Shown: positions 1 to 8,502 of the stretch, piece by piece
Layout of the letters: every line of letters starts with the position of its first letter
How positions within the stretch are numbered: the stretch's first letter is position 1
Assembly: GCF_001267885.1 (NCBI RefSeq)
Contig: NZ_CP012382.1
Location: 8,109,001 to 8,173,000, forward strand
Direction: 5' to 3'
Source of the DNA: Streptomyces ambofaciens ATCC 23877
GTDB lineage: Bacteria; Actinomycetota; Actinomycetes; Streptomycetales; Streptomycetaceae
Length of the DNA: 64,000 bases
Program-made: the position numbers and the translations under genes
Notes under the pieces: generated by a model
The model's input: only the letters and a program-made list of their open reading frames with translations
Databases searched by the model: none
What the model was told of the DNA's origin: nothing

Positions 1-336
1 GTGGGTCCAGCCGCAGATGGCGTCGACCGCGGTGCGCAGGGCCCGGCCCGGCTCGGTGAGGGTGTACTCGACTCGCGGTGGCACGGTGGGGTGCACCTTC
101 CGGTCGACCAGGCCATTGCGCTCCAGCATGCGCAGGTTCTGGGTGAGCATCTTGTGGCTGACGCCCTCGACCTCGTTGCGCAGCTCGCTGAAGCGCAGGG
201 TGTGCTCGCCGAGCGCCTCGATGATCAGGAGCGCCCACTTGTTGGCGACGTCCGAGAAGATCTCCCGCGCGAGGGAGTCGGCGCGCCGCAGGTCAGCGTC
301 CTCGGGCAGGCCCTTGAGCAGTTGCTTGGTCACCAT
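1..336 (-). CDS. HxlR-family transcriptional regulator (3' end cut by window edge)
   Basis: The minus-strand frame starts at an ATG whose first base is 336, preceded by a GAGGAA ribosome site, and runs off the left edge, leaving 112 codons. It reads as a single winged-helix domain of the HxlR type: an early FSDVANKWALLIIEAL helix, then RFSELRNEVEGVSHKMLTQ (recognition helix region) and the wing KVHPTVPPRVEYTLTEPG. HxlR proteins are small cytoplasmic DNA-binding regulators, often of redox or stress genes. It is divergent from the RidA gene at 441, so that gene is the likeliest target. The family call is firm; the effector and the C-terminus are not visible. Confidence 0.85.
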   Translation of the reverse strand, partial: MVTKQLLKGLPEDADLRRADSLAREIFSDVANKWALLIIEALGEHTLRFSELRNEVEGVSHKMLTQNLRMLERNGLVDRKVHPTVPPRVEYTLTEPGRALRTAVDAICGWTH

Positions 337-440
337 GGGGTTCCTCAGTCACGAAAAAGTGCGTTCTTCCAGATCAGCCATCACTCTCCTACAGTCCCTG
401 AGTAACTACAAGAGAGCACACCGGAAGGGGCGCGCGCACC
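337..440. promoter_or_regulatory. Divergent promoter region between hxlR-like and ridA-like genes
   Basis: This 104-base spacer is AT-richer than its surroundings and sits between divergent starts. Around 381-417 it carries short outer arms (CTCTC and GAGAG) around the core CAGTCCCTGAGTAACTAC, which could be the HxlR operator. That assignment is inference from position only. Confidence 0.35.
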
Positions 441-842
441 GTGACCACCATGGACGTCTTCAACTACAACGTGCCGGCCGAGAGCGACTTCGGCTACTCA
501 CAGGCGATCAAGTCCGGCGAGCTGATCCATGTCTCTGGACAGCTCTCGTTCGGTGAGGCAGGCGAGTTCCTCCACGCGGGCGACTTCGCCGCCCAGCTCG
601 AGCAGACCTACGCCAACATGGACAGGGTCCTGGACCACTACGGCTGCACCCGGAACCAGGTCGTCTCGCAGACCCTGTACGTGGTGAACCTGCGGCAGAA
701 CGCCGCAGCGACGGCGGAGGGCAACCTGGGGTACTTCGGCGGCCACCGCCCGGCCAGCACGGTCCTGGGCGTCCCTGAACTGACCTTGCCCGGCCAGGTC
801 ATCGAAATCAGCTTCGTCATCGACACGAAACTGCCCGCTTGA
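441..842 (+). CDS. RidA family protein (YjgF/YER057c/UK114)
   Basis: This 133-residue protein has the length and pattern of the RidA fold: VSGQLSFGEAGEF near residues 31-43, a central NMDRVLDHYGCT helix, and the family's C-terminal block with Arg103 (HRPASTVLGV) and Glu122 (GQVIEISFVI). RidA proteins are trimeric cytosolic enzymes that hydrolyse reactive enamine/imine intermediates; more distant members have other roles. Arg103 aligns with the substrate-carboxylate-binding Arg of true RidA. The GTG at 441 follows an AAGGGG site; ATG 450 is an alternative. It is divergent from the HxlR gene and probably under its control. The substrate is unknown. Confidence 0.85.
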   Translation: MTTMDVFNYNVPAESDFGYSQAIKSGELIHVSGQLSFGEAGEFLHAGDFAAQLEQTYANMDRVLDHYGCTRNQVVSQTLYVVNLRQNAAATAEGNLGYFGGHRPASTVLGVPELTLPGQVIEISFVIDTKLPA

Positions 843-1310
843 GGTCTCCTCCCCGCACGCTCTCCCGCCAGCTGCACGGCCACGTCGCCGAAGCCGGCCT
901 CCGCCTCAATGCCGGGCGGATGAGCATGCGGGATGAACCCCGATGGGCGCCGTGCCCGCCTCCACCGCGATCTGAGGCTTCTGCGCCGGCGACGTGAACA
1001 AGGACACGCACAGCGGTCCAGGGGCCTGCGGCCTTCGGCTTTCCAGGTCCCCCGTCATCCGCACCCGGCCCGGTCCCCCGCCCCTGGTGTCTCGGGCCCT
1101 GCCGGCCTTCGGGTCCGCCCGCCTTCTCCGCCTCCCTCAAGGTCCTGCAGATTATGGTCCGCGGGTCTTTTGGCCGCCGGTCCCTTGCCGGCGGAATCTC
1201 TGGAAGCCGGCCCGGGGCTGCCCCTGGCCCTGCTTGTCTGTGAACTGTGAACTGTGGGCGGGGGAGCGGGGCGAGGGGCGGGTTTCGGTCATGGAGGGCG
1301 GGTTCGGGTT
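843..1310. other. Intergenic stretch without a recognisable gene
   Basis: No frame here has a convincing start, ribosome site and family pattern. A few minus-strand fragments near 850-1000 look protein-like but are interrupted by stops, so they may be decayed. Nothing is called. Confidence 0.5.
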
Positions 1311-1790
1311 GTGGCTGGTGACTGGCGGGCGGACCGGGTCGGGGCTGCGCTGAGAGGGGAGAACCCGACGGTGCTGCGGCGGCTGACAGCAGGGTTCGCG
1401 GTGATCGGGGATGTGCAGTTCCTGCCGGGTTACTCGGTTCTGCTCGTGGACGAGCCGGGTGTGGAGCGGTTGTCGGACCTGCCGAGGGCGAAGCGGCTGG
1501 CGTTCCTGTCCGACCTCGACCTGCTCGGTGAAGCGGTCGAGCGGGTGTGCCGGCGGCTGGATCCGGCGTTCCGGCGGGTCAACCTGGAGATCCTGGGGAA
1601 CAGGGACCCGTTCTTGCACGCGCATGTCTGGCCGCGGTTCGCGTGGGAGCCGGCCCATGTGGTGGGTGCGCCGGTGTGGCTCTATCCGCGTGAGCGGTGG
1701 AGTGAGGAGCACTCCAGGCTCGGTGGGCAGCATGACGCGCTGCGGGAAGCGCTCGGCGGCGAACTGGACCGGCTGCGCACAGTGACCTGA
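1311..1790 (+). CDS. HIT-superfamily-like hydrolase
   Basis: About 159 residues from the GTG at 1311 (GGAGGG upstream at about 1293). The open frame extends further upstream into Gly-rich sequence that does not look coding. The core reads DVQFLPGYSVLL, a long helix through LSDLDLLGEAVERVCRRL, then NLEILGNRDPFLHAHVWPRF with His103 and His105, which resembles the histidine-triad strand of HIT proteins with one His replaced. HIT enzymes hydrolyse nucleotide phosphoanhydrides such as Ap4A or nucleoside phosphoramidates in the cytoplasm. The substrate cannot be told from the sequence. It stands alone, followed by a weak inverted repeat. Confidence 0.7.
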   Translation: MAGDWRADRVGAALRGENPTVLRRLTAGFAVIGDVQFLPGYSVLLVDEPGVERLSDLPRAKRLAFLSDLDLLGEAVERVCRRLDPAFRRVNLEILGNRDPFLHAHVWPRFAWEPAHVVGAPVWLYPRERWSEEHSRLGGQHDALREALGGELDRLRTVT

Positions 1791-1815
1791 CGTTCCCGGC
1801 CTGCCGGCCGTCAGG
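1786..1815 (+). terminator. Weak inverted repeat at end of HIT-like gene
   Basis: CCTGACG at 1786-1792 pairs with CGTCAGG at 1809-1815, enclosing a smaller CCGGC/GCCGG arm. It overlaps the stop codon. It may be a factor-independent terminator, though the stem is short. Confidence 0.35.
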
Positions 1816-2204
1816 GCCGGGGGAGTGGCGAAGAGGCGTGCGCCTCGGCCGGGTTCGGGTTCGGTGAAGTGTCTTTCTGCCGTGCTTGCTGGATACGCCT
1901 GCGGCGTGGGGTGGGTGTGCCTGCCGCGGCCGGGTCTGCACCTGCCGCTCCTGCGGGTGCGGGTGCGGGTGCGGGTGGGGGAGGGGTGGTGTTTCATCGG
2001 CACGGCCCCGGGCGGGGATGCGGGTCTGCCATGTCCGCGGCGGACTCCCGCCGCTTCGGCCGGCGTGGTCGGCATCGGCTGCTCTCGCGAAGGGGGCTCT
2101 CCCGGACCGGGCCGCCCCGGTGAGCGGCCGGCCCCGGTGGGGCGGGGTGGTGGTCCGTGTGCCGGGTCAGGCCGCCCCGCGAGTGGTTCCGGATGTCTCA
2201 CCGG
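1816..2204. other. G-rich intergenic region
   Basis: Low-complexity G-rich sequence with short repeats such as GTGCGGGTGCGGGTGCGGGT around 1957-1978. No reading frame has a credible start and family pattern. Confidence 0.5.
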
Positions 2205-3155
2205 CTAGGCATCGGTGACGTCCCGGGGCGTCACCGGGTGGAAGGAATCGATGTCCTCCATGAAACTCAACATCCGGGCGTTGACGAGGTCGGGGTGGTC
2301 GATCTGCGGCCCGTGGCCGGTCGCTGCGACGATCTCGGCGCGGGCGCCGGGAATCACCCGGGGAACGCGTTCGAGCTGACGCTTGGGGTGCACCAGCAGG
2401 CTGCGCTTACCCATGATCAGGTAGAACGGCGTGCGGATGGAGCCCAGCTCGGCGTCGGACAGCGGCAGTGGAGCGGGACGGCGTATCCGGAAGGCCTTCA
2501 CGCCGGCCTGGATCCAGGCGCGCAGATCCGGATCGGATATGACCGGCTGTTCCAGCCACTTGGCGAGAGCCGGGCGCAGCCGCTTGGGAGCGAAGGTGGC
2601 GAAGAGGCTGGCGAAGATCCAGACGAAGAAGCGGAGCCCCACCTTCTCCAGCCCGCCCGGGTCGAGGGCGGTGACGGAGACGATCCGTTCGGGCCGGCGG
2701 TGGACTTGATTGATGACGAGCCAGCCGCCGTAGGAGGAGCCGACGAGGTGGACCTTGTCGAGGCCGAGGACGTCGAGGGCCTCGTCCATCCACTGGGCGG
2801 CCCGCTCGGGTTGCCACATCGGCTCGCGGTGGATGCTGCGGCCCGGGTCGCCGGGGGTGTCAAGGGCGTAGACCGGGCGCTCGGCGCTGAGCGCGGCCGT
2901 GTTGGGGTACCACATCGCGGAGCAGCCGCCCGAGCCGTGGATCAGGACGACCGGCGTACGGGCCTCGGCCGCCGGGTCCGCGGGGCCGTACCGGTAGACG
3001 TGAGTCGTCCCGAAGCTCGTCTTCACGTCGGTCTCGGAGCGGATCGGTGCACCCTTCGCGTACAGCACGTCGCAGGCGGCGAAGTAGCGGTCGCGCAACT
3101 GGTCGTTGACGTAGCGCCCTATGTCGCGGCGCGTTCCGGGCGGGTTCTCGGACAT
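2205..3155 (-). CDS. Alpha/beta-fold hydrolase
   Basis: A 316-residue protein with the alpha/beta-hydrolase pattern: oxyanion loop HGSGG at 73-77, nucleophile elbow VGSSYGG with Ser141, and the catalytic His281 in ATGHGPQIDHP. The acid is probably the Asp in the MGKRSLLVHP or preceding loop region, which is not resolved here. GGAGG lies 6-7 bases before the ATG at 3155. There is no signal peptide, so it is cytosolic. It is divergent from a TetR regulator at 3297 with two operator-like repeats between them, the usual arrangement for a regulator controlling a detoxifying or lactone/ester-cleaving hydrolase. The substrate is unknown. Confidence 0.85.
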   Translation of the reverse strand: MSENPPGTRRDIGRYVNDQLRDRYFAACDVLYAKGAPIRSETDVKTSFGTTHVYRYGPADPAAEARTPVVLIHGSGGCSAMWYPNTAALSAERPVYALDTPGDPGRSIHREPMWQPERAAQWMDEALDVLGLDKVHLVGSSYGGWLVINQVHRRPERIVSVTALDPGGLEKVGLRFFVWIFASLFATFAPKRLRPALAKWLEQPVISDPDLRAWIQAGVKAFRIRRPAPLPLSDAELGSIRTPFYLIMGKRSLLVHPKRQLERVPRVIPGARAEIVAATGHGPQIDHPDLVNARMLSFMEDIDSFHPVTPRDVTDA

Positions 3156-3184
3156 GGGCTACCTCCGTGAGATCCACTCTTTAT

Positions 3185-3222
3185 GATACGACCGTACCAT
3201 ATTGGTGATACGGCGGTACCAT
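3185..3222. promoter_or_regulatory. Tandem operator-like repeats in hydrolase/TetR spacer
   Basis: GATACGACCGTACCAT (3185-3200) and GATACGGCGGTACCAT (3207-3222) match at 14 of 16 positions. Their starts are 22 bases apart, about two helical turns. The first copy contains the palindrome TACG-AC-CGTA. They lie in the 141-base divergent spacer between the hydrolase and the TetR gene, so they are the likely binding sites of that regulator. Confidence 0.6.
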
Positions 3223-3296
3223 GAAAAGGAGCCCTTGAGCCGGACCAGACGGCGAACAGGGATCCCACCAACCCACCACGGCCGGAGACACCACGG

Positions 3297-3923
3297 ATGC
3301 CCAAGCGCGTGGACCACGATGAACGCCGCACCCAGATCGCTGAAGCACTCATCCAGGTCGCAGGCCGGCAGGGCCTGCACGCAGTCGGCATGCGTGACGT
3401 CGCCGCCGAGGCGGGCGTCTCACTACGCCTGGTGCAGTACTACTTCCAGACCAAGGAAAAGCTGCTCTTCCACGGCCTTCAACACCTGACCGACCGCTTC
3501 ACCGAACGCGTCGGCGCCCGCCTCGCCGCTGCCGGCCAAGACCCGGGCCCCCGCGCGACCATCGAGGCTCTGCTGCTGGCCTCGCTGCCGACCGACGAGG
3601 AGAGCCGAATCTTCCACCTTCTCTACAGCTCCTACTCGATCCTGTCCGTGACCGACGAGGCCCTCGCCACCCAGCCGTTCATCGACAAGCCCGACGACGC
3701 CGAGAACGCCATTGCCCAATTGATCCAACGGGCACAGAAGACGGGCCAAGCCGACTCTCGAGCCGACGCCCGCACGGAGGCGATCAGCCTGCTCGCCATG
3801 ACGGCAACCATGGGCACCAGCATCCTCGTCGGACAGCGCACACCGGAGTCCGCCACCGCGGCACTCCAGTACCACCTCGACAGGATCTTCAATCGCAGCC
3901 AGGCCTTGCCTACGACCCGGTGA
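3297..3923 (+). CDS. TetR/AcrR-family transcriptional regulator
   Basis: A 208-residue protein with an N-terminal TetR helix-turn-helix: RRTQIAEALIQVAGRQG, then GMRDVAAEAGVSLRLVQYYF and QTKEKLLFHGL across residues 10-60. A variable all-helical ligand-binding domain follows. The start is ATG 3297, with GGAG about 11 bases upstream. It is divergent from the alpha/beta hydrolase and most likely represses that gene and itself through the 3185-3222 repeats. The ligand is unknown. It belongs to the flank and shows no resemblance to the butyrolactone-receptor subgroup found downstream. Confidence 0.88.
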   Translation: MPKRVDHDERRTQIAEALIQVAGRQGLHAVGMRDVAAEAGVSLRLVQYYFQTKEKLLFHGLQHLTDRFTERVGARLAAAGQDPGPRATIEALLLASLPTDEESRIFHLLYSSYSILSVTDEALATQPFIDKPDDAENAIAQLIQRAQKTGQADSRADARTEAISLLAMTATMGTSILVGQRTPESATAALQYHLDRIFNRSQALPTTR

Positions 3924-3938
3924 CTTCCGCTCTTGTCT

Positions 3939-4100
3939 TCATTGGCATCGGCCTGAGGTGCTGTTGAGCTGGGACATCAGCTCGCGGTTGGTGGCCCAAG
4001 TGGCTGCCGGATCCTCGTCGCGTTCACCAAGCTGCGAGTTGACCTCCGCAACTTGCGGCTCGAGGTGGGTCAGCTTCTCCTCGAGGGCGTCGGCATCGTG
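3939..4100 (-). pseudogene. Remnant resembling C-terminus of a DUF6262 (transposition-accessory) protein
   Basis: On the minus strand a 53-codon frame ends at a TGA (3939-3941). It has heptad-like content (DADALEEKLTHLEPQV) and ends RELMSQLNSTSG, which resembles the coiled-coil tail of DUF6262/TnpC-like proteins carried with site-specific recombinases. No start or N-terminal domain is present, and the upstream frame loses the pattern. It is best read as a decayed fragment; the family match is from memory only. Confidence 0.3.
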
Positions 4101-4590
4101 AAAACTCCGAGCCCAGCAGCCTGCCAGGCCTCCTGACCGAGGACATGGGACAGCCGTTGTTCAAGCTCATGAACTGCTGGACCTGGCGGGTCGTCGGCAA
4201 GTTAGCGAGGTACGGCCTGGAGGAAGCGGCGACTGACCTCGGACCCAGAGGACCCTGCCGACGGTTGCACAGCACAGGCCAGTACGGCGGCGTGGAGATC
4301 GCCGTGCCGGTAGATCAGTTGCGGTGCACGTGCGCCAGGCGCGCAACGACAGACAAAGCGATCTTCAGCCTGCCGCAGGTCAGTCGTCGAAGGCGGCCAG
4401 GACGCGGCGGCGTCCGCGGACTGAATCGTCCAGAGCATGCCTTCGCGAGCGGGTCGGCAGGCAGCGGCCAGCTAACGCTTCCCCGCCTGGCCGGATACCG
4501 CTCGCGGCAGAACGGATGACGGCCCGCCTCGTGTCTCAGCTCGGAACACTGAACAGTCTTCGGGCGAGGGACCACACACGCGGAGTGTAC
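4101..4590. other. Intergenic region, probably decayed sequence
   Basis: Overlapping frames of 80-125 codons exist on both strands, but none has a credible start with ribosome site or a family pattern. The GC content is lower than in the cluster. With the adjacent fragment at 3939-4100 this may be the scar of a lost mobile element. Confidence 0.4.
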
Positions 4591-5130
4591 TCAGCCAGGC
4601 AGTTTCGCTGCGTAGATCCAGTCGAAGCCGTCGTATCCGGGGCCGTCGAGATGTTCTGCCCGCATCAGGCCGGCACGTGCCGCCACGCGCTGCGAGGCAG
4701 CGTTAGCCGGTCTGACTCGGGCGATCAGCGGGAGGTCGGGAACGTGGCGCGATACCCAGTCGGTCACTGCAGTCGCCGCCTCGCCGGCGAAGCCCTGACC
4801 CCATGCCGAGGCGGCGAAACGGTAGAAGAGGTTGAGAACGTTCATGCCATTCAGGTCCATGGGCTTGACCCCGCAGAACCCCAATTGCCGGGCAGAGTTG
4901 TGGCGTCGGACAACCCAGTACCCGTATCCGCAGCTCTGCCATTGGTTGTTCCAGCGCTGATAGAGCTCCTTGGCCTCTTCAGGCCGGGCGAGGGCGTCGG
5001 AGGGATTGTGCAGGCAGGTTGCGGGGTCACTGTGGATCGCGAAGATTGCCTCGATGTCGGCTTCGGTCGGACGCCGCAGTGATAGTCGGGCGGTCGACAA
5101 CTCTTCCCCCGCCAGGTCCCATTCGCTCAT
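4591..5130 (-). CDS. GNAT-family N-acetyltransferase (RimJ/RimL type)
   Basis: A 179-residue protein. It has the N-terminal TARLSLRRPTEADIEAIFAI block typical of Acetyltransf_3 proteins, a central sheet (GYWVVRR, LGFCGV), the acetyl-CoA pyrophosphate loop WGQGFAGEA at 110-118 (Q-x-x-G-x-A form), and a C-terminal RVRPANAASQRVAARAGLM segment that is very characteristic of RimJ/RimL-like enzymes. It transfers acetyl from acetyl-CoA to an amine or protein N-terminus; the acceptor is not predictable. The ATG at 5130 has little ribosome-site signal, so a leaderless or alternative start is possible. Nothing ties it to the polyketide cluster. Confidence 0.85.
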   Translation of the reverse strand: MSEWDLAGEELSTARLSLRRPTEADIEAIFAIHSDPATCLHNPSDALARPEEAKELYQRWNNQWQSCGYGYWVVRRHNSARQLGFCGVKPMDLNGMNVLNLFYRFAASAWGQGFAGEAATAVTDWVSRHVPDLPLIARVRPANAASQRVAARAGLMRAEHLDGPGYDGFDWIYAAKLPG

Positions 5131-6051
5131 ACGAAGATCGTAGAGTCATGAAGATGACGGCGATGTGGAGTCCGGCGAGGTAGACAGTGGCGGACTCGCT
5201 CCCGGCCTCAGTCGTTCAGTACAGCCCCCACACACCCGCCCTCCGGGCCGCCCGGCACCGTCGGACGCTGACCCAGCCTCTAGGCACCAACGTCACCCAG
5301 AACCGGAGATATGGAACAGGCACTGAGTGTGGGTGTGGGCCGGGGCGTGGGGGTGTGGTGGCGGTCGGTGTGTGGGCGGGCAGCGGTGGCTGGGCCGCGT
5401 GGACCGGAAGGGGGGCGGGGGTTGTCGTTGCCGGTTTGCGGCAGGCACAGCGGGCGGGCCGGGGCGGGTGTCACTCGGTGATTGCCGGGACGGGACGGGG
5501 AGTGGGGCGGTGCCGTCGGCGGCCCGGGGTGTGCTGCTTGGCGGTGGTGCGGGGGCGGCCGGTGCCGCAGGCGGGGCGCGGGGCGGGGCGGGGCGTTGCG
5601 GGAAGGGCCGGGGAGTGCCGTGTCGTTGACGGGGTGCAGGTGCCCGGGTTCTCCCGTGGGGCGGGAGGTGGAGTGCAGTACCGCGTCGTCGTGTCTGGTG
5701 CGGGCCGGCGGGCGGGGGCGGGTGTGCGCTGTTGCGGCGGTGTGCGTTGTTGCCGGTGTGCCTGGCGTGGGTGGTGGGGGCCGGCTGGTGCGGGACGGTT
5801 GAATCCGCACGCCCGGTTGTGAAAGCGGGGTGTGTGCCCCGTGGCGTGGTCGGGGGCCGGTTGCTGCTGTGACCAGCGGCGGGTGCGTCGTGAGGGGTTC
5901 TGGCCGGTCCCGGTGGGGGTCGGCCGGTGTGAGAAGTACGTGCATGCTGACACGTGTTGGCTTGCGAAAATACGGACTCCCTGGTTTTGTTTTGGGGTGG
6001 GGAGCGGTGGTGTCTTGCCCGTTCCTGAGGCAAAGACCGTCGGGAGGTCCC
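5131..6051. other. G-rich spacer at the left border of the cluster
   Basis: From about 5320 to 5900 the plus strand is strongly G-rich and repetitive. All long frames there are low-complexity Gly/Arg/Val or Pro/Arg/His sequence with no family pattern. The last 100 bases turn AT-richer and hold the promoter of the TetR gene at 6052. The abrupt change in base skew suggests the cluster boundary. Confidence 0.45.
5967..5994. promoter_or_regulatory. ARE-like element upstream of the alpZ-type receptor gene
   Basis: AAAATACGGACTCCC is followed by TGGTTTTGTTTT (together 5967-5994). The right half matches the GGTTTTGTTT type half-site of autoregulatory elements bound by butyrolactone receptors, and the left half is a poor mirror. 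It lies 58-85 bases upstream of the receptor gene, where autoregulation is expected. The call rests on resemblance only. Confidence 0.4.
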
Positions 6052-6765
6052 GTGGCTCGGCAGGAACGAGCGATCCGTACCCAGTTGTCGATCCTGAAGG
6101 CTGCGGCCGAGGTGTTCGACTCCCATGGCTACGAGGCCGCGACCATCGGGGAGATCCTCAGACGGGCGGGTGTCACCAAGGGGGCGCTGTATTTCCACTT
6201 CCCTTCCAAGCAGGCTCTGGCGGAGGGGGTGCTGGAGCAGCAGTTCTCCGTGATCCGGGTGCCGCCCGGTCCGTGCAGGCTCCAGGAGTTCGTGGACACG
6301 GGTCTGATCGTGGCCTACCGCATGCGGCGTGATCCGCTGGTGAGCGCGGTCGCCAGGCTGAGTCTGGAGCAGGAACTGCGTGCGGAGTACGGCTCGTCGG
6401 CGATCCGGCAGTGGATCGGGGCGTCCGAGGTGCTGCTGGGTGCCGCGAAGGAGCAGGGTGAGCTTCTTCCGCATGTGGTGCCGGCCGAGAGTGCGTGGCT
6501 GTTCTCCGCGGCGTGGACCGGTACGCAGCTCTACTCGCAGATCCTGCTGGGGCGCGAGGACCTGGAGGAGCGGGTGGTGGCTCTCTTCCGGCACCTGCTG
6601 CCCAGCATCGCCGTGCCGGCCGTGCTCAGCAGTCTGGAGATCACCACCGAGCGGGCGGCCCGGCTCGGTTCGGCGAGCGACGCGTTGCTCGAGGGGCCGG
6701 GCGAGCAGGCGGACTCCCCGCAGGAGGAACGCACGCAGCAGGCGGCGGCCGCGGCCACCGCCTGA
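6052..6765 (+). CDS. alpZ: Gamma-butyrolactone-receptor-type TetR regulator (AlpZ/ScbR/ArpA family)
   Basis: From the GTG at 6052 (GGGAGG 5 bases upstream) this is a 237-residue protein. The first 64 residues follow the butyrolactone-receptor signature closely: QERAIRT, AAAEVFDSHGYEAATIG, ILRRAGVTKGALYFHFPSKQ. Then comes the receptor-type core with RDPLVSAVARLSLEQE and WLFSAAWTGTQLYSQ. Such proteins repress antibiotic clusters until they bind a butyrolactone or butenolide. Gene order downstream (carboxylase, second receptor, SARPs) is that of alpZ in Streptomyces ambofaciens. No butyrolactone synthase (AfsA type) is present in the window. The Ala/Gln-rich C-terminal tail is unusual and probably disordered. 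Confidence 0.88.
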   Translation: MARQERAIRTQLSILKAAAEVFDSHGYEAATIGEILRRAGVTKGALYFHFPSKQALAEGVLEQQFSVIRVPPGPCRLQEFVDTGLIVAYRMRRDPLVSAVARLSLEQELRAEYGSSAIRQWIGASEVLLGAAKEQGELLPHVVPAESAWLFSAAWTGTQLYSQILLGREDLEERVVALFRHLLPSIAVPAVLSSLEITTERAARLGSASDALLEGPGEQADSPQEERTQQAAAAATA

Positions 6766-8139
6766 GGAACAACACCCCGCGGTGCACGCCCGGCCGGTGC
6801 CAGGCCCGGCCCGGCTGCAGCCGCACCCGGCCGGCTACGGCCGCGGCCGCGGTCACCGGGCTCCTCGCCCGCACACCCGCCACCCGCCCGCGCGTGCGTC
6901 TGCCCGCTTCCTGTCGCGCGTCTGCCCCACGGGGGTGTGGCTGCCGCCTGTGCGTGCCTGCCGCCCCCTGTCCTCGCGTCTGCCGCCCGCGCAGGGGCCT
7001 GCCCGCCCCCCTGTGGGTGCGTCTGGCGTCCGGCCCCGCGGCCCTCGCCGGTGTGCGTCTGCCGCCCGTGCGTGCGGCCGTCGCCGGTGTGCGCCTGGCA
7101 CACGTGCGTGCGCCTGCCGCCCGCCCCCGCCGCCCGCCCTAGCGCCGGCCACCTGGGTGCGCGCCGCCCCCCTGCCGTCTGCCCTGGCGGGCCGTCCCCG
7201 CGTGCGCCCGCCCGGCCGTACCCGTGCCTGCCGGGCGTGCTCGCGCCGGTCACCTTGCCCGCGCCGCCCGCCCCTCGCGCCCGTGCCGGCCGCCCGCCCT
7301 CGCGCCTGGGCGTCCGCCTCCGCGACCGTCACCTGGATGGCCCGCCCAGCCGTCCCCACCCCCGCGCCAGTCACCTTGCCCGCGCTGTCCGCCCCTCGCG
7401 CCCGTGCCGGCCGCCCGCCCTCGCGCCTGCCGCCCGCCCCCGCAGCCGTCACCCGCATGCGACCGCCCGTCCGTGCTCGCGCCGGTCACCTTGCCCGCGC
7501 CGCCCGCCCCTCGCGCCCGTGCCGGCCGCCTCCGCGGCCGTCACCCGCATGCGACCGCCCGTCCGTGCTCGCGCCGGTCACCTCGTGCCTGCCGTCCGTC
7601 CCCGCGCCCCGGGCGCCCACTCGCCCTCACGCCGCCCGCCCTCGTGCCTGCCGTGCGTGCTCGCGCCGGCCGCCTTGCCCGCGCCGCAGTTCCAGCCCCC
7701 GTGCCAGCCCCCGCCCCCGTGCCCGTGCCGCGTGCCCGTGCCGCGTCCGCGTGCCGGCCTTGCGGCTGTCCCGTGTCCGGGGGCCGGTACGGCGCGGGCA
7801 GGGCGACCGGCGCCGGCGGGTGTACGCGCACGGTGCCCCGGCTGCCGCGGGCGCCGCCGCGTCTGCCCGGGGGCGGGCCTCGTCGTTCGGGTGCGTCAGG
7901 CTGCCGTACGCGTCCGGTGTGCCGGTGTGCCGGTGTGCCGGCGTGCGGATGGGCCGGTGTGCGGGCGCGCGGGTGTGCGGATGGGCCGGTGTGCAGGCGG
8001 GCGGGCGTGCGGGCGTGCGGGTGTGCGGCCGGGCGTGGCGGTGTGCGGGTGGGGGTGTGTCGTGTGGTGGCTCTCGACCGGTACGTGAGTGCTCCTGTAG
8101 CGGGCTGCCGGACGGTGGCCGGGGTCGGAAGGAGCGGAC
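6766..8139. repeat. C-rich spacer with degenerate ~118-bp repeats
   Basis: This 1.37-kb stretch has no supported gene; its long open frames are Pro/Arg/Ala-rich by-products of extreme GC content. A 57-base block at 7238-7294 recurs unchanged at 7474-7530, with a degenerate copy at about 7360-7418. A 47-base block at 7445-7491 recurs at 7537-7583. Near 7910-8050 the composition flips to GTG/CGG-rich short repeats. The spacer separates the receptor gene from the carboxylase genes. Confidence 0.5.
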
Positions 8140-8370
8140 ATGGGGCATGCGGACAGTGCACTGCGGATCGTGCGGGGTGCGGCCGGCGAGGAGGAACTGG
8201 CCGCGGTCACCGTCGTTTTGTGCGCGGTGCTGGCCGCCCGGTGCGAGGACGCGGCGGGCGATGCGCCCGAGGTCCCGCCGGGCGGGGCGCAGGGGACGGC
8301 GGCGGATGTCCCGCCGTGGCGTCCGGAGCGTTCTGCCGCGGCCTACCGCTCCCCGTACAGCTGGCGGTAG
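8140..8370 (+). CDS. Acyl-CoA carboxylase epsilon subunit
   Basis: A 76-residue protein starting at ATG 8140 after GGAAGGAG. It has the typical epsilon-subunit ends: ALRIVRGAAGEEELAAVTVVL at the N-terminus and PPWRPERSAAAYRSPYSWR at the C-terminus, joined by a short disordered Ala/Pro/Gly linker. In actinomycetes this small subunit stimulates the beta (carboxyltransferase) subunit of acetyl/propionyl-CoA carboxylases. It lies 132 bases before the beta-subunit gene at 8503 and probably works with it; a promoter element lies between them, so the two may also be transcribed separately. The biotinylated alpha subunit is not in the window and is presumably supplied by primary metabolism. Confidence 0.85.
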   Translation: MGHADSALRIVRGAAGEEELAAVTVVLCAVLAARCEDAAGDAPEVPPGGAQGTAADVPPWRPERSAAAYRSPYSWR

Positions 8371-8437
8371 GCCGGCCGGCGCCGGCCGCCGGCCGGCACT
8401 TTCATGGCTGATTCATGCGCGTACCACCCACCCCCAC

Positions 8438-8466
8438 TAAAAACCGCACGGACGGTTCGTTATGCT
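8438..8466 (+). promoter_or_regulatory. ARE-like inverted repeat and -10 upstream of the carboxylase gene
   Basis: AACCG (8442-8446) and CGGTT (8453-8457) form an inverted repeat with a 6-base spacer inside an A-rich context typical of butyrolactone-receptor boxes. TATGCT at 8461-8466 follows as a likely -10, placing the box over the core promoter. Binding would block transcription of the carboxylase gene at 8503. Confidence 0.55.
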
Positions 8467-8502
8467 GGGGGTGGCTGGCCGCGCCGTGAGGAGGGAGGCA
8501 TC

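Noticed and set aside
843..1310. Minus-strand protein-like fragments near 850-1000
   Set aside because: They are short, broken by stops and not matched to any family I can name.
5187..5822. A 211-codon plus-strand open frame at the cluster border
   Set aside because: Gly/Arg/Val/Cys-rich sequence in a G-rich repeat region with no ribosome site or family pattern.
6380..8440. A 686-codon plus-strand open frame
   Set aside because: It begins inside the receptor gene in another frame, is almost only Arg/Pro/Ala/Ser, and runs through the epsilon-subunit gene out of frame. It is a by-product of extreme GC content.
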